From RYN-433 sp036558265 (GTDB taxonomy: Bacteria > Planctomycetota > Phycisphaerae > Tepidisphaerales > Tepidisphaeraceae): DNA of 14,216 nt. Both the position numbers and the translations under genes were made by a program. The notes under the pieces were generated by a model. The model worked only from the letters and a program-made list of their open reading frames with translations. It made no database searches and had not been told where the DNA came from. The DNA lies in NCBI GenBank assembly GCA_036558265.1, contig DATBFY010000276.1:1-14216 (forward strand), given 5' to 3'. Of the stretch, positions 1 to 8,599 are shown piece after piece (positions within the stretch are counted from its first letter, which is position 1; each line of letters begins with the position of its first letter).

Positions 1-117
1 CACCAAATCTGGCGGCCACTCTCCCGACCCGAAATTCGGCGGATGAACGCTCACCCGCCCATCAGAAAACCCTCCTGAAGGGCGGCGCAGGCCTCAAGGC
101 TAATCCCATGCTTTTGC
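1..117. other. Downstream flank of the ABC ATPase gene; possible start of a further minus-strand gene
   Basis: No convincing gene is contained here. On the minus strand there is a strong ribosome-binding-like AGGAGG (plus-strand 71-76). The best-spaced ATG after it (plus 60-62) opens a frame that stops after three codons. A GTG at plus 52-54 opens a frame that stays open for 18 codons to the window edge, but it lies 16 bases from the AGGAGG, which is too far for a confident start. It may be the first codons of a gene following the ATPase on the same strand. No clear terminator hairpin with a T-run was seen after the ATPase stop. Confidence 0.25.
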
Positions 118-1359
<1,242 letters not shown>

Positions 1360-1411
1360 GGGGTGTTGGGGGTCGCCGGGCGCGCGAGCGTAAAGCGCGT
1401 GTGAGGGGCCG

Positions 1412-1439
1412 ATTATATGGGAGGGTCGGGGAGGGTCAA
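1412..1439 (-). promoter_or_regulatory. Sigma70-like promoter for the ABC ATPase gene
   Basis: On the minus strand a -35 hexamer TTGACC (plus 1434-1439) is separated by 16 bases from a perfect -10 hexamer TATAAT (plus 1412-1417). Transcription would begin near 1405, about 45 bases before the ATG at 1359, which also supports that start over the longer upstream frame. The assignment rests on sequence match only. Confidence 0.55.
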
Positions 1440-1507
1440 ACCTACGGCGGGAAAGCTCCAAGGTCCAAGCATCAAGTCTCAAACGAGGGATCGAATTCTA
1501 AACTCGA

Positions 1508-2143
1508 ATGATCCAGACAGAGCCGCAAGAAGCACGGGGCGGTAAAATCAGGCGTGGCATGCGACGACTGCTCCGCACCTTGCTGAACGGCCTGACCGCG
1601 CTGTCGATGCTGCTGTGCATCGCGACGCTGGCCTGCTGGGCCTGGGGTTTGCTTTCAGGGAATTGGGTGAACGCCTATCGGGTCTGCGAAGGAGCCCGCC
1701 TGCTCTGTTTCCATTTTGATGGACAGAGCATCCTGGTCGAGCTGATCGATCCCATCCTCTTTAAAAATGGCGCGCCACCTCCGCCGGTCGGGACTTGGGA
1801 GGCGAGCGGCCCGCGCATTTGGAAAATGCATGGCGGCTGGCCATTCCGTTTTAAGGAGGGGCGAGTCACGGACGTCGGTTGGGGGTATGGGTGCTTCGAT
1901 GCCGGGCGGGCGTTGTGTCCCTGGGCTTACCCCGGCTTGCCGCCGTACGCGTCGAGCGACTGCCGTTTCGTTCTCGTTCCAGTCTGGGCCGTGGTGTTGG
2001 TTACGGCCATACTGCCTGTCGGTCGCATTCGTATTCGCCGCCGGAGGGACGAGGGCTTCTGCGTCCAGTGCGGGTACGACCTTCGCGCGACGCCGGCGCG
2101 GTGTCCGGAATGCGGGGCCGTGGCCCCCGAGCCATCGGCGTGA
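1508..2143 (+). CDS. Small membrane protein with C-terminal zinc ribbon (hypothetical)
   Basis: Function unknown. The 211-residue protein has a basic N-terminus, a hydrophobic segment at about 29-49 and a second at about 153-172. Between them lies a region of about 100 residues rich in W, G and C, probably on the far side of the membrane. A basic stretch RIRIRRRR then leads to a four-cysteine ribbon, CVQCGY...CPECG (C185, C188, C199, C202). This CGYDLRATPxRCPECG ending recurs in many small membrane proteins annotated in planctomycetes, and is the main lineage hint for the window. The start could be the ATG at 1508 or M18 at 1559; neither has a clear Shine-Dalgarno. It is divergent from the ABC ATPase and convergent with the porin gene. 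The coding call is supported by the membrane segments and the zinc ribbon in one frame. Confidence 0.8.
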   Translation: MIQTEPQEARGGKIRRGMRRLLRTLLNGLTALSMLLCIATLACWAWGLLSGNWVNAYRVCEGARLLCFHFDGQSILVELIDPILFKNGAPPPPVGTWEASGPRIWKMHGGWPFRFKEGRVTDVGWGYGCFDAGRALCPWAYPGLPPYASSDCRFVLVPVWAVVLVTAILPVGRIRIRRRRDEGFCVQCGYDLRATPARCPECGAVAPEPSA

Positions 2144-2239
2144 CCGACGCGCCTCGGCGCTCGCCTGGGCTTCCATGCGGCGGAGAAAAGATGGAATCCC
2201 GGTCGATTGGGGTTCCACCGGGTTCCACCAAACCCCGGC

Positions 2240-3157
2240 TCAATACCGAAAGCCGATCCCCGCCCCGCCCCAGATCTCGATGTCGCTGCGCAAGTCGCTG
2301 GTGGTCCGATCGTCGTAGTACAGGTACCCGTTCAGCGTGAAGGTCCCGTAGCGGGGCGAGAAGTGGAAGAAGTGATTGAGCGAATAGCTCCCGATCAATC
2401 CCAGCTCGTAGTGCTGCAGGCCCGTATCGCGCCCGTGCAGGGTGGTTGCGTAATAGGGGTTGTCCAGCACGTAGGCGATGCTCGCCTGCGCCGTCAGCGT
2501 GAAGCCGGTCCCCTCGAACACGAAATCGTGCTTGATCCCCGCCTCGAAGTAATACCCCTGGTACTTGTCGTAATCGTACGCCGCGAAGACGTACGGCGAG
2601 ACGATCGGCGTGTCGGTGTTGAAGAGCCACGAATCGTCGAAGGTGATCTTGGCGTAGACTTCCCCGGTGTTCAGCCCGTCGCGCTCGGGGAAGATGTACG
2701 TGATGCCGCCCCCCTCGACGATGAACGGCCGCAAGTTCCACTCCAGCCCGTAGTATGGCCGGACCTCCTGGAACCGCGAGACCGGGTCCGAGGAGTGGAC
2801 GTTGACGAAGGTCCCGATGAAGGGGTGGGGGAACTTTCCGAGGTTGAACGTCATCCGGCCGTCGAACTGATAGTTGGGCGAATGTGGATGATCGGTGATC
2901 GGGGTGCGGCTGACGCCCCGATAAATATTATCGGTCACGTATCGGAACGTCAGGTCGAAGTTGACCCCCCCCGCGTTGAGCCCCTCATCCTCGCGGGGCG
3001 GGGCCGGCGGGGCATAGACGCTCTGCTCATCCGGAAGGAGCGAGAGGGAGACGGGCGGTGGAAAGGGTTCCTTTTGCGCGGATTCTTCCGCGCCCGCCGC
3101 CCGCGCCAGTCCCGCCACCGCCATCGCAATCCCCGCGGCCACCAGCCCTGCTCGCAT
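2240..3157 (-). CDS. TorF-like putative outer-membrane porin
   Basis: Probable outer-membrane beta-barrel of 305 residues. An N-terminal signal peptide (about 1-23, ending LARAAGA) precedes an acidic/proline-rich linker. From about residue 60 the mature part shows alternating aromatic strands, beginning with LTFRYVTDNIYRGVSRT, which resembles the opening of the TorF family (strand, YxxRG-S, barrel). The chain ends GAGIGFRY with a terminal aromatic residue, as expected for barrel insertion. Two ATGs lie six bases apart: the ribosome-binding AAGGAG is 1 base from the upstream one (3163) and 7 from this one, so 3157 is chosen. It is transcribed divergently from the amino-acid importer, which makes a shared role in uptake plausible but unproven. 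The TorF assignment is by resemblance of the first strand and overall layout. Confidence 0.75.
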   Translation of the reverse strand: MRAGLVAAGIAMAVAGLARAAGAEESAQKEPFPPPVSLSLLPDEQSVYAPPAPPREDEGLNAGGVNFDLTFRYVTDNIYRGVSRTPITDHPHSPNYQFDGRMTFNLGKFPHPFIGTFVNVHSSDPVSRFQEVRPYYGLEWNLRPFIVEGGGITYIFPERDGLNTGEVYAKITFDDSWLFNTDTPIVSPYVFAAYDYDKYQGYYFEAGIKHDFVFEGTGFTLTAQASIAYVLDNPYYATTLHGRDTGLQHYELGLIGSYSLNHFFHFSPRYGTFTLNGYLYYDDRTTSDLRSDIEIWGGAGIGFRY

Positions 3158-3164
3158 CGTCATG

Positions 3165-3170
3165 CTCCTT
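3165..3170 (-). promoter_or_regulatory. Ribosome-binding site that decides the porin start
   Basis: AAGGAG on the minus strand sits 1 base before one ATG (3161-3163) and 7 bases before the next (3155-3157). Normal spacing selects the second, removing two residues from the longest frame. Confidence 0.6.
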
Positions 3171-3185
3171 CGAGGTTGGGTGGGG

Positions 3186-3215
3186 AATGTAAACCAAAGC
3201 CGGCAAAGAGGTCAA
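3186..3215 (-). promoter_or_regulatory. Possible sigma70-like promoter for the porin gene
   Basis: Minus-strand TTGACC (plus 3210-3215) is followed after 18 bases by TACATT (plus 3186-3191). The -35 matches five of six consensus positions and the -10 four of six. The predicted start near 3179 leaves a short leader containing the AAGGAG at 3165-3170. Confidence 0.4.
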
Positions 3216-3310
3216 AGCGGGGCCCCGTTGGCTGTCTTGCGGCCCTTTGCGGTGACTGCTAAATTTCGCCGGACCTGAGGGGTCAACGCTCCGATAAAGA
3301 GGATATGACC

Positions 3311-4471
3311 ATGAAACCCCTGTCATTTACCTGGCTGATGCTGGCCGCGGTGGTCGGACTTGCCGTTGGCAATGGATGCAAGAAGGGCACAACCGGTGGG
3401 GGGTCGGGGAACACCATCGTCATCGGCCACTTCGCGTCCATGACGGGCGACACGGCCACATTCGGCACCAGCGCCGATGAGGGCATCCGCCTGGCGCTGG
3501 ACGAGGTCAACGCCAAGGGGGGCGTGTTAGGCAAGCCGGTTAACGTGCTGACGGAAGATGACCGCTCGCAGGCGGACGAGGCCAAGACGGCCGCGGCAAA
3601 ACTGATCAATCACGATCACGTGGTGGCATTGCTGGGCGAGATCTCGTCGAGCAAGTCGATCGCCGCCGCCCCGGTCGCCCAGGAGGCGCACATCCCCATG
3701 GTTTCCCCCGGCTCGACCAACCCGAAGGTCACGGAGATGGGGGACTACATCTTCCGGGTGTGCTTCATCGATCCCTTCCAGGGTACCGCCATGGCGAACT
3801 TCGCCATGAATAACCTCAAGGCCAAGAAACTTGCGGTGCTTTACCCGGTTAACAGCGACTACGGCGTTGGGCTGCGCGACTTCTTCGAGGAGGCCGTCAA
3901 GAAAGCGGGTGGACAGATCGTCGTGGACGTCTCGTATACCGAGAAGTCGGACACCGACTTCAAGAGCCAGTTGACCAAGATCAAGAACGCGAATCCCGAC
4001 GCGATTTACGTGCCCGGTTACTACACCGAGGCCGGCCTGATCGCCCGCCAGGCGCGCGAGCTGGGTTTGACCTGTCCGCTCCTGGGTGGGGACGGGTGGG
4101 ATTCGGACCAGACCGTGAAGATCGGCGGCAAGTCGGCGGACGGCTGCTATTTCAGCAACCACTACTCGCCCGATGAGCAGAGGCCGGAGGTGCAGGACTT
4201 CGTGAAGGCGTACAAGGCGAAATACAAGGGGAAGGTTCCGGATGCCATGGCGATCCTCGGTTACGACGCGCTCAAGGTGCTGTGCGACGCGATCAAGCGC
4301 GCCGGATCGACGGACGGGACGAAGATCCGCGACGCCCTGGCGCAGACCAAGGACTACCCGGGCGCGTGCGGGCCGATCACGATCGATCAGAATCGCAATG
4401 CGAAGAAGAACATCGTGATCTTGAAGATCCAGGACGGCAAATTCACGTACGTGGCCACGATCAAGCCGTGA
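3311..4471 (+). CDS. livJ: Branched-chain amino-acid/amide ABC transporter substrate-binding protein
   Basis: Captures the substrate outside the cytoplasmic membrane and delivers it to LivHM. The 386-residue protein begins with a signal sequence ending LAVGNGC (C23). This is probably a lipoprotein signal, although GNG-C departs from the usual lipobox. The mature part is a type I periplasmic-binding fold (Peripla_BP_6): IGHFASMTGDTATFGTSADEG near the N-terminus, then LGEISSSKS and PMVSPGSTNP, which line the ligand site in this family, and later DAIYVPGYYTEAG and DAMAILGYDAL. The frame has two ATGs; AAGAGG at 3297-3302 is only 2 bases from 3305 but 8 from 3311, so 3311 is used. It is first of a five-gene importer set, 32 bases before livH. 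A weak promoter (TTGCGG 3237-3242, TAAATT 3260-3265) is possible. The exact ligand (leucine-type, amide or urea) cannot be read from sequence. Confidence 0.93.
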   Translation: MKPLSFTWLMLAAVVGLAVGNGCKKGTTGGGSGNTIVIGHFASMTGDTATFGTSADEGIRLALDEVNAKGGVLGKPVNVLTEDDRSQADEAKTAAAKLINHDHVVALLGEISSSKSIAAAPVAQEAHIPMVSPGSTNPKVTEMGDYIFRVCFIDPFQGTAMANFAMNNLKAKKLAVLYPVNSDYGVGLRDFFEEAVKKAGGQIVVDVSYTEKSDTDFKSQLTKIKNANPDAIYVPGYYTEAGLIARQARELGLTCPLLGGDGWDSDQTVKIGGKSADGCYFSNHYSPDEQRPEVQDFVKAYKAKYKGKVPDAMAILGYDALKVLCDAIKRAGSTDGTKIRDALAQTKDYPGACGPITIDQNRNAKKNIVILKIQDGKFTYVATIKP

Positions 4472-4503
4472 AGCGCTCCCTTGGGTCGCGGCTCAACAGT
4501 TAA

Positions 4504-5439
4504 ATGCAGGAATTTGTCCAGCAGTTGATTAACGGCTTGTCGCTCGGGGCGATTTACGCGCTGATCGCGGTGGGGTACACGATGGTGTACGGGGTGCTGC
4601 AGTTGATCAATTTTGCGCACGGGGACGTGTTCATGGTGGGGGCGGTGCTGGTGCTATTGATCGCGCGGGGGGTCGGATGGGTCGGGGACGACCACGTGAC
4701 GCACTCGTGGGCGGCGTTCGGGGTGTGCGCGGCGCTTTCGGTGGCGGGGTGCGGGTTGTTGGGGTTCGTGATCGAGCGTTTCGCGTATCGGCCGCTGCGG
4801 AACCGGCCTCGACTGAATTCGTTGATCACGGCGATCGGCGTTTCATTGCTGCTGGAGTACGGGGGGCAGCATCCGAAGGTGTTCGGACCCACGCCGCGTC
4901 CCTTTCCGATCGACATGCTCCCGGGGGTGGGGGGCAGGCTGTTCAGCATCGGGGGGGTGGTGATCACGCGGATCGATGGGATGATCCTTGCGATTACGCT
5001 CGTGCTGATGCTGGGCCTCTCCTACGTGGTGATGCGGACGCGCACGGGGCTGGGGCTGCGGGCGGTATCGCACCGGTTTGACGTCGCGGCGCTGATGGGG
5101 GTGAACATCGACCGGATCATCTCGTTCACGTTCGTACTGGGATCGACGCTGGCGGGGGTGGCGGGGATCCTCTTCGCGATCAAGTATCCGAAGGTGGATC
5201 CGCTGATGGGATTGTTGCCGGGGATCAAGGCGTTCGTGGCGGCGGTGTTCGGGGGGATCGGGAACATCACCGGGGCGGTGCTGGGCGGGCTAATCCTGGG
5301 GCTGGTGGAGGTACTGGCGGTCGGATACCTGCCGAACGGTTCGCAGTATCGGGACGGGATCGCGTTCGTGATCCTGATCGCGATTTTGCTGGTCAAGCCG
5401 TCGGGTCTGTTGGGCAAAAATGTCACCGAAAAGGTCTGA
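4504..5439 (+). CDS. livH: Branched-chain amino-acid ABC transporter permease LivH
   Basis: Inner-membrane channel subunit that pairs with LivM. The 311-residue length is normal for the family. It opens with MQEFVQQLINGLSLGAIYAL and the hallmark YTMVYGVLQLINFAHGDVFM, followed by multiple hydrophobic segments. Near the middle is GLGLRAVSHRFDVAALMGVNIDRI, the cytoplasmic loop with the coupling motif that contacts the ATPase. Later GSTLAGVAGILFA, AVFGGIGNITGAVLGGLILGLVE and the terminal LLVKPSGLLGK are all typical. No clear Shine-Dalgarno precedes the ATG. The end overlaps livM by 20 bases. The segment between IERFAYRPLR and the coupling loop is standard, so no truncation or frameshift is suspected. 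Confidence 0.96.
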   Translation: MQEFVQQLINGLSLGAIYALIAVGYTMVYGVLQLINFAHGDVFMVGAVLVLLIARGVGWVGDDHVTHSWAAFGVCAALSVAGCGLLGFVIERFAYRPLRNRPRLNSLITAIGVSLLLEYGGQHPKVFGPTPRPFPIDMLPGVGGRLFSIGGVVITRIDGMILAITLVLMLGLSYVVMRTRTGLGLRAVSHRFDVAALMGVNIDRIISFTFVLGSTLAGVAGILFAIKYPKVDPLMGLLPGIKAFVAAVFGGIGNITGAVLGGLILGLVEVLAVGYLPNGSQYRDGIAFVILIAILLVKPSGLLGKNVTEKV

Positions 5440-6847
5440 CCAACTTCCGCCGCCGGCGCAAAGCAGTTCCCCATCCGCTGGCGCGGCGGGGCGGACGGAC
5501 GCTCGCGCGCCCGAGCACCACGACCCCGCGCCGTCGCGCTGGCCGGGGTTGTCGTCGTTGAAGGCCAACGCCTGGGTGCCGCTGGCGATCGTGCTGCTGG
5601 TGCCGCTGGCGGCGTTCGTGGAGAGCGACGTCGTCGGGCGGTACAACGCGCGGATCGTGACGCTGATCGGTTACAACGTGATCCTGGCGGTCAGTCTGCA
5701 GTTGATCAACGGCGTGTCGGGGCAGTTCTCGCTGGGGCACGTCGGGTTCATGGCGGTGGGGGCGTACCTGGCGGCGTACCCGGCCAAGACGTACGCGAAC
5801 AACTTTGCCGATCCGGCGGCGGTGCTGCTGTTTTACCTCGCGCTGGGTGTCGTGGTGGGGATCATGGGGGCGGTGCTGTACGGGTTGCTGCGCCTGGCCG
5901 GCCTGTTCAAGCGCGTCCACCGCTCGCTGCCGGGCGTGGCGTTGCTGGTATTGATCATCTGGTTCGCGGTGGACATCTCGAGGGCGGCGAGTGCCACGGA
6001 TGCGGGACTTGCGGTTCCCAAATGGTGCGTCTGGTCGCATGGGATGGGAGGGTTGCAGGATCTGTTCGACGCGATCCAGGCACACGGCGCGTCGGCGGCG
6101 GCGGCGATCTCCGGGCATCTGCCGGCGGCGATCGCGGGGCCGGTCTGCTTCATCGTGCTGCTGATCGGAGCCGGGTGCTGCGCGGCGGGGGCGGGATTTG
6201 TGGTCGGCCTGCCGGCGCTGCGGTTGCGGGGCGACTACCTGGCGATCGCGACGCTGGGAATGGCGGAGATCATCCGGATTTCGATCATGAACTCGCGGCC
6301 GCTGGGCGGGGCGCTGGGGCTGACGGGCATTCCGCGTTACACGAACCTGGTCTGGCTTTATGGCTGCGTGGTGCTGACGGTGCTGTTCGTGTGGCGGGTG
6401 ACGTACTCGGCACGGGGTCGGGTGATCATGGCGGTGCGGGAGGACGAGATCGCAGCCAGCGCGGTGGGGATCAACACGACGCGTCAGAAGGTGACGGCGT
6501 TCGTGTTCGGGGCGTTCTTCGCGGGGGTTGCGGGGGCGCTGTTCGCGCTCAACGAATACTCGATCACGCCGACGCGGTTCACGCTCGATCGGTCGATCGA
6601 GGTGGTGGTGATGGTGACGCTGGGCGGGCTGGGCTCGATCACCGGGGCGGTGCTGGCGGCGATCGTGCTGACGATCCTGCCCGAGGCGCTGCGCAGCGTG
6701 GCGGAGTACCGGATGATCATCTACTCGTCGCTGTTGATCGTGATCATGCTGGCGCGGCCGCAGGGATTGATGGGGACGCGGGAGTTGCCGTCGCCCAAGG
6801 CGCTGTTTGGCCGATGGTGGGGGTCACGGAAAGGGGTGACGGCGTGA
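5420..6847 (+). CDS. livM: Branched-chain amino-acid ABC transporter permease LivM, enlarged
   Basis: Second channel subunit of the importer. Family hallmarks are INGVSGQFSLGHVGFMAVGAYLAA (about 96-119), GLPALRLRGDYLAIATLGMAEIIRI (about 263-287), ARGRVIMAVREDEIAASAVGI (coupling loop, about 331-351), GAFFAGVAGALFA (about 364-376) and LGGLGSITGAVLAAI. At 475 residues it is longer than most LivM proteins. Two parts are extra: a proline/alanine-rich, hydrophilic N-terminus of about 50 residues, and roughly 80-90 residues between the SLGH and LPALRLRG motifs. The second part includes a hydrophobic segment (about 172-184) and a polar stretch with ASAAAAISGH. The start overlaps the livH end by 20 bases, and the stop overlaps the livG GTG start. 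Identity is certain; the role of the extra parts is unknown. Confidence 0.94.
   Translation: MSPKRSDQLPPPAQSSSPSAGAAGRTDARAPEHHDPAPSRWPGLSSLKANAWVPLAIVLLVPLAAFVESDVVGRYNARIVTLIGYNVILAVSLQLINGVSGQFSLGHVGFMAVGAYLAAYPAKTYANNFADPAAVLLFYLALGVVVGIMGAVLYGLLRLAGLFKRVHRSLPGVALLVLIIWFAVDISRAASATDAGLAVPKWCVWSHGMGGLQDLFDAIQAHGASAAAAISGHLPAAIAGPVCFIVLLIGAGCCAAGAGFVVGLPALRLRGDYLAIATLGMAEIIRISIMNSRPLGGALGLTGIPRYTNLVWLYGCVVLTVLFVWRVTYSARGRVIMAVREDEIAASAVGINTTRQKVTAFVFGAFFAGVAGALFALNEYSITPTRFTLDRSIEVVVMVTLGGLGSITGAVLAAIVLTILPEALRSVAEYRMIIYSSLLIVIMLARPQGLMGTRELPSPKALFGRWWGSRKGVTA
6831..6839 (+). promoter_or_regulatory. Ribosome-binding site supporting the GTG start of livG
   Basis: AAGGGGTGA inside the last codons of livM lies about 7 bases before the GTG at 6844, while no comparable site precedes the in-frame ATG at 6892. 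This favours the GTG start and coupling to livM termination. Confidence 0.5.
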
Positions 6848-7656
6848 CATCAAGTGTCCTGAGCTACCAACCCCAGGCGCCTCATCCCTCAATGGGCGGA
6901 CTGGTGGCGATGCACGTCTCGCGCCGGTTTGGAGGGCTGAGCGCGCTGTCGGACTTTTCGCTAAAGGTCGGGATGGGCGAGTTGGTGGGATTGATCGGCC
7001 CTAACGGGGCGGGGAAGACGACGGCGTTCAACGTGATCACCGGGGTGTATCCGCCGTCGGCGGGGCAGATCTTCCTGGACGGGCGGCGGATCGACGGGCA
7101 GTCGGTCGAATGGATCAACCGCGGCGGGATCGCGCGGACGTTTCAGAACATTCGCCTCTTTGGCAGCCTGAGCGTGCTGGATAACGTGACGGTGGGCTTC
7201 TCGCGCTCGGGCGAGTTGGGCCTGACCAAGACGCTGCTGCGCGCCCCGCGCTTCTACCGCGAGCACGATAAGACGACCGCGCGCGGGATGGCGCTGCTGG
7301 AGACGCTGGGACTGGCGGACTCGGCGGGCATGGTGGCGCGGAACCTGCCGTACGGCGACCAGCGGCGACTGGAGATCGCGCGCGCCTTGGCGACCGGGCC
7401 CAAGATCCTGCTGCTGGACGAGCCGGCGGCGGGCATGAACCCGCAGGAGAAGGTCGAGCTGATGAAGCTGATCCGGTTCATCCGCGACCAGTTCCACGTC
7501 GGCATCTGGCTGATCGAGCACGACATGAAGCTGGTCATGAGCATCTGCGAGCGGATCACGGTGCTGGATCACGGCGAGACCATCGCGGTCGGCACGCCGG
7601 AGGAGGTTCAGAACAACCCGGAGGTGATCGAGGCCTACCTGGGAGAACCGGTATGA
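6844..7656 (+). CDS. livG: Branched-chain amino-acid ABC transporter ATPase LivG
   Basis: One of the two ATPases of the importer. From the GTG start it has 270 residues, close to the family's usual 250-260. Motifs are Walker A GPNGAGKT (52-59), Q-loop ARTFQNIRLF (Q101), signature in LPYGDQRRLEIARALA (from 168; the usual LSYG is LPYG here), Walker B ILLLDEP (188-194) followed by AAGMNP, and switch histidine in IEHDMKLVM (H226). AYLGEPV at the end is typical. The GTG overlaps the livM stop (GTGA) and has a ribosome-binding site 7 bases upstream. ATG 6892 is an alternative start that would remove 16 poorly conserved residues. An open frame continues upstream inside livM, but it is an alanine/glycine/arginine-rich shadow and is excluded. 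Confidence 0.94.
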   Translation: MTSSVLSYQPQAPHPSMGGLVAMHVSRRFGGLSALSDFSLKVGMGELVGLIGPNGAGKTTAFNVITGVYPPSAGQIFLDGRRIDGQSVEWINRGGIARTFQNIRLFGSLSVLDNVTVGFSRSGELGLTKTLLRAPRFYREHDKTTARGMALLETLGLADSAGMVARNLPYGDQRRLEIARALATGPKILLLDEPAAGMNPQEKVELMKLIRFIRDQFHVGIWLIEHDMKLVMSICERITVLDHGETIAVGTPEEVQNNPEVIEAYLGEPV

Positions 7657-8489
7657 GCCAGCAGGTCGCGCCGATCAATCCGCCGTACGCGACGGCCGCG
7701 CCCGGGCCGCTGCTGGCGGTGCGGGACCTGGAGGTGCGCTACGGGGGGATCCGGGCGCTTCAGGGGGTGTCGCTGGACATCTTCGACCGGGAGATCGTGA
7801 CGCTGATCGGGTCGAACGGGGCGGGGAAGACGACGCTGCTGCGGACGATCTCGGGGTTGCTGAGGCCGACGAATGGGTCGATTGCGTTCGGGGCGGACGC
7901 GTCATCGGCGGACCCGGTGCCGGTGCGGGATCGTGGCGGGATCGAATATCGCGCCGCGCCACCCGTTGCGCTGCCCGGGCTGCAGCGGCTCAAGCCGCAC
8001 CAGATCGTGCGGCTGGGCATCTCGCACGTGCCGGAGGGACGGCAGATCTTCCCGAACCTGACGGTTCACGAGAACCTGCTGCTGGGGGCGTACCAGCGTC
8101 GCGATGACCTGTCGAGGGACATCGATAACTGTCACAAGCTCTTCCCGATTCTGAAGGAACGCCAGCACCAGAAGGCCGGCACGCTGTCGGGGGGCGAGCA
8201 GCAGATGCTGGCGATCGCGCGGGCGCTGATGAGCCGGCCGAGGCTGCTGCTGCTGGACGAGCCGTCGCTCGGCCTGGCGCCGCTGATCGTGCGGAAGATC
8301 TTCGAGATCATCCGCGAGATCAACGCGGCGGAAGGGACGACGATCTTCCTGGTGGAGCAGAACGCGCACCTGGCGCTGAAAATCGCGCACCGGGCGTACG
8401 TGCTGCAGACCGGGCGGATCGTGATGACGGATTCGGCGCAGGCGCTCTTGGCGAATCCGGAGGTGCAGAAGGCGTACCTGGGGGGGTGA
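7653..8489 (+). CDS. livF: Branched-chain amino-acid ABC transporter ATPase LivF with an internal insertion
   Basis: Partner ATPase of LivG. Motifs are Walker A GSNGAGKT (53-60), LGISHVPEGRQIFPNLTVHENLLLGAY (about 121-147), signature LSGGEQQ (179-185), Walker B LLLLDEP (198-204) with SLGLAP, and VEQNAHLAL, where LivF proteins normally carry Q in place of the switch histidine. The ATG overlaps the livG stop as ATGA. At 278 residues it is about 40 longer than usual. There is a loosely conserved N-terminal extension of about 20 residues, and some 30 additional residues at about 81-112, between GSIAFG and the conserved HQIVRLG helix. The inserted stretch keeps the reading frame and contains no stop, and all motifs after it are intact, so the protein should be functional. 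Confidence 0.94.
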   Translation: MSQQVAPINPPYATAAPGPLLAVRDLEVRYGGIRALQGVSLDIFDREIVTLIGSNGAGKTTLLRTISGLLRPTNGSIAFGADASSADPVPVRDRGGIEYRAAPPVALPGLQRLKPHQIVRLGISHVPEGRQIFPNLTVHENLLLGAYQRRDDLSRDIDNCHKLFPILKERQHQKAGTLSGGEQQMLAIARALMSRPRLLLLDEPSLGLAPLIVRKIFEIIREINAAEGTTIFLVEQNAHLALKIAHRAYVLQTGRIVMTDSAQALLANPEVQKAYLGG

Positions 8490-8586
8490 GCCGGGGGATG
8501 AGGAGGTGAGGGGCGGGTGCGGCACAGTGCGAGTTTTGCAGTTCCCCCAGGGTGGTGCGATCGCCTTTAATGATGGCGCGTCTTTC

Positions 8587-8592
8587 AGGAGG
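8587..8592 (+). promoter_or_regulatory. Ribosome-binding site that decides the thioredoxin start
   Basis: AGGAGG lies 7 bases before ATG 8600. The frame extends to 8552, but that upstream start has no such site and would add 16 residues ahead of the conserved MFIVTCPNCG opening. Confidence 0.7.
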
Positions 8593-8599
8593 CAGACGG

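Noticed and set aside
60..76. AGGAGG plus ATG on the minus strand as a new gene start
   Set aside because: The frame from that ATG stops after three codons; the only open frame to the edge starts at a GTG 16 bases from the AGGAGG, so no gene is asserted.
2001..2741. 246-codon minus-strand frame overlapping the porin gene
   Set aside because: Arginine/histidine-rich shadow; the porin frame has a signal peptide and barrel-like pattern.
6022..6843. Long upstream extension of the livG frame inside livM
   Set aside because: Composition is Gly/Ala/Asp/Arg-rich and unlike any LivG; the GTG at 6844 with its ribosome-binding site gives the expected length.
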